From Cryomorphaceae bacterium (GTDB lineage Bacteria; Bacteroidota; Bacteroidia; Flavobacteriales; Crocinitomicaceae): a DNA stretch of 6,089 nt. Under the pieces are notes generated by a model. It had not been told where the DNA came from and did no database searches. It was given only the letters and a program-made list of their open reading frames with translations. The DNA lies in NCBI GenBank assembly GCA_002683585.1, contig NYTQ01000092.1:1-6089 (forward strand), read 5' to 3'. Positions 5,596 to 6,089 of this stretch are shown here, in pieces. How positions within the stretch are numbered: position 1 is the first letter of the stretch; the number at the start of each line of letters is the position of its first letter. The position numbers and the translations under genes were made by a program.

Positions 5596-6089
5596 ATGAC
5601 CGACGAAATTTACATGCAAAGATGCATAGATCTAGCCAAAAAAGGAATTCGGGCAGTAGCCCCGAATCCAATGGTAGGTTGTGTTCTAGTTGTGGAAGAT
5701 AAAATCATTGGTGAGGGTTATCACGAGCGTTATGGTGAGGCACATGCAGAAGTAAATGCCATAAATAATGTCACCGATAAAAGCCTTCTGAAGAAAGCAA
5801 CCCTTTATGTTTCGCTAGAACCTTGCGCTCATACCGGAAAAACACCACCCTGTGCAGAGCTGATTATTAAGAAAGGGATTAAAAAAGTAGTTATTGGAAC
5901 AAAAGACACAAACCCCATAGTGGGTGGTAAAGGAATTGAAAAGCTCAAAAACGGCGGTGTTCAAGTAGAGGAAGGAATATTACAGGAACAATGTCTCGAG
6001 CTCAACAAACGTTTTTTTACCTTTCATGAAAAACAACGCCCTTATGTAATTTTAAAATGGGCCCAAACCTTAGACGGTTTTTTAGACCG
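5596..6089 (+). CDS. ribD: Riboflavin biosynthesis deaminase/reductase RibD, 3' end cut by the window
   Basis: The first 164 codons are present and the frame is still open at the window edge. RibD is a cytoplasmic bifunctional enzyme carrying out two successive riboflavin steps: deamination of the pyrimidine product of GTP cyclohydrolase II, then NADPH-dependent reduction of the ribosyl side chain. The N-terminal cytidine-deaminase-like domain (about 1-145) is complete. NPMVGCV at 24-30 lies in the substrate-binding region, H50-A-E52 supplies a zinc ligand and the catalytic glutamate, and C77 and C86 in the PCAHTGKTPPC segment (76-86) supply the other zinc ligands. The reductase domain has just begun, with the typical LKWAQTLDG at 153-161. 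The ATG at 5596 gives the normal N-terminus (MTDEIYMQRCIDLAKKG). The gene is 119 bp after the lipoprotein gene and probably has its own promoter. No FMN riboswitch is recognisable upstream. Confidence 0.96.
   Translation, partial: MTDEIYMQRCIDLAKKGIRAVAPNPMVGCVLVVEDKIIGEGYHERYGEAHAEVNAINNVTDKSLLKKATLYVSLEPCAHTGKTPPCAELIIKKGIKKVVIGTKDTNPIVGGKGIEKLKNGGVQVEEGILQEQCLELNKRFFTFHEKQRPYVILKWAQTLDGFLD

Overview
The window looks like AT-rich chromosomal DNA from a member of the Bacteroidota, most likely a Flavobacteriia- or Cytophagia-like lineage. The support is a FadN-type beta-oxidation fusion behind a MarR regulator, a beta-propeller/OmpA protein with the domain order of the type IX secretion component PorE, a YwqK-like MORN_2 lipoprotein, a TAnnTTTG -7 promoter box before the tRNA, and little use of Shine-Dalgarno sequences. 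No single marker fixes the genus. No phage, insertion sequence, CRISPR array or obvious island gene is visible.

Layout. Bases 1-100 are a perfect, spacerless 100-bp palindrome that ends exactly at the window edge and contains the first five codons of the first gene. This is most likely a contig-end fold-back artefact. The + strand then carries a two-gene unit: a MarR-family regulator (84-533) and, 16 bp later, a complete bifunctional 3-hydroxyacyl-CoA dehydrogenase/enoyl-CoA hydratase (550-2955). All main catalytic residues of both domains are present. Its stop codon overlaps the stop of a convergent gene (2952-4499, - strand) encoding an exported five-bladed propeller + CarboxypepD_reg-like + OmpA_C protein. 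A 154-bp spacer follows, with three adjacent small dyads, a promoter box and a hairpin, then tRNA-Asp(GTC) (4654-4727) and a strong intrinsic terminator (4753-4792). Next come a MORN_2-repeat lipoprotein (4892-5476) and the first 164 codons of ribD (5596 to the window end), whose deaminase zinc site is intact. No gene-free stretch exceeds 300 bp; the longest is 164 bp.

How the genes fit together. The MarR gene and fadN form a credible fatty-acid degradation unit, with the regulator probably sensing an acyl-CoA or fatty acid (inference). The thiolase and acyl-CoA dehydrogenase that usually accompany fadN are not downstream, because the convergent gene begins immediately. The OmpA-like protein, tRNA, lipoprotein and riboflavin gene appear to be independent units. 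I see no clearly new system. The most useful second looks are the terminal palindrome, the PorE-like protein without a TPR domain, the overlapping convergent stops and the dyad cluster at 4517-4562.
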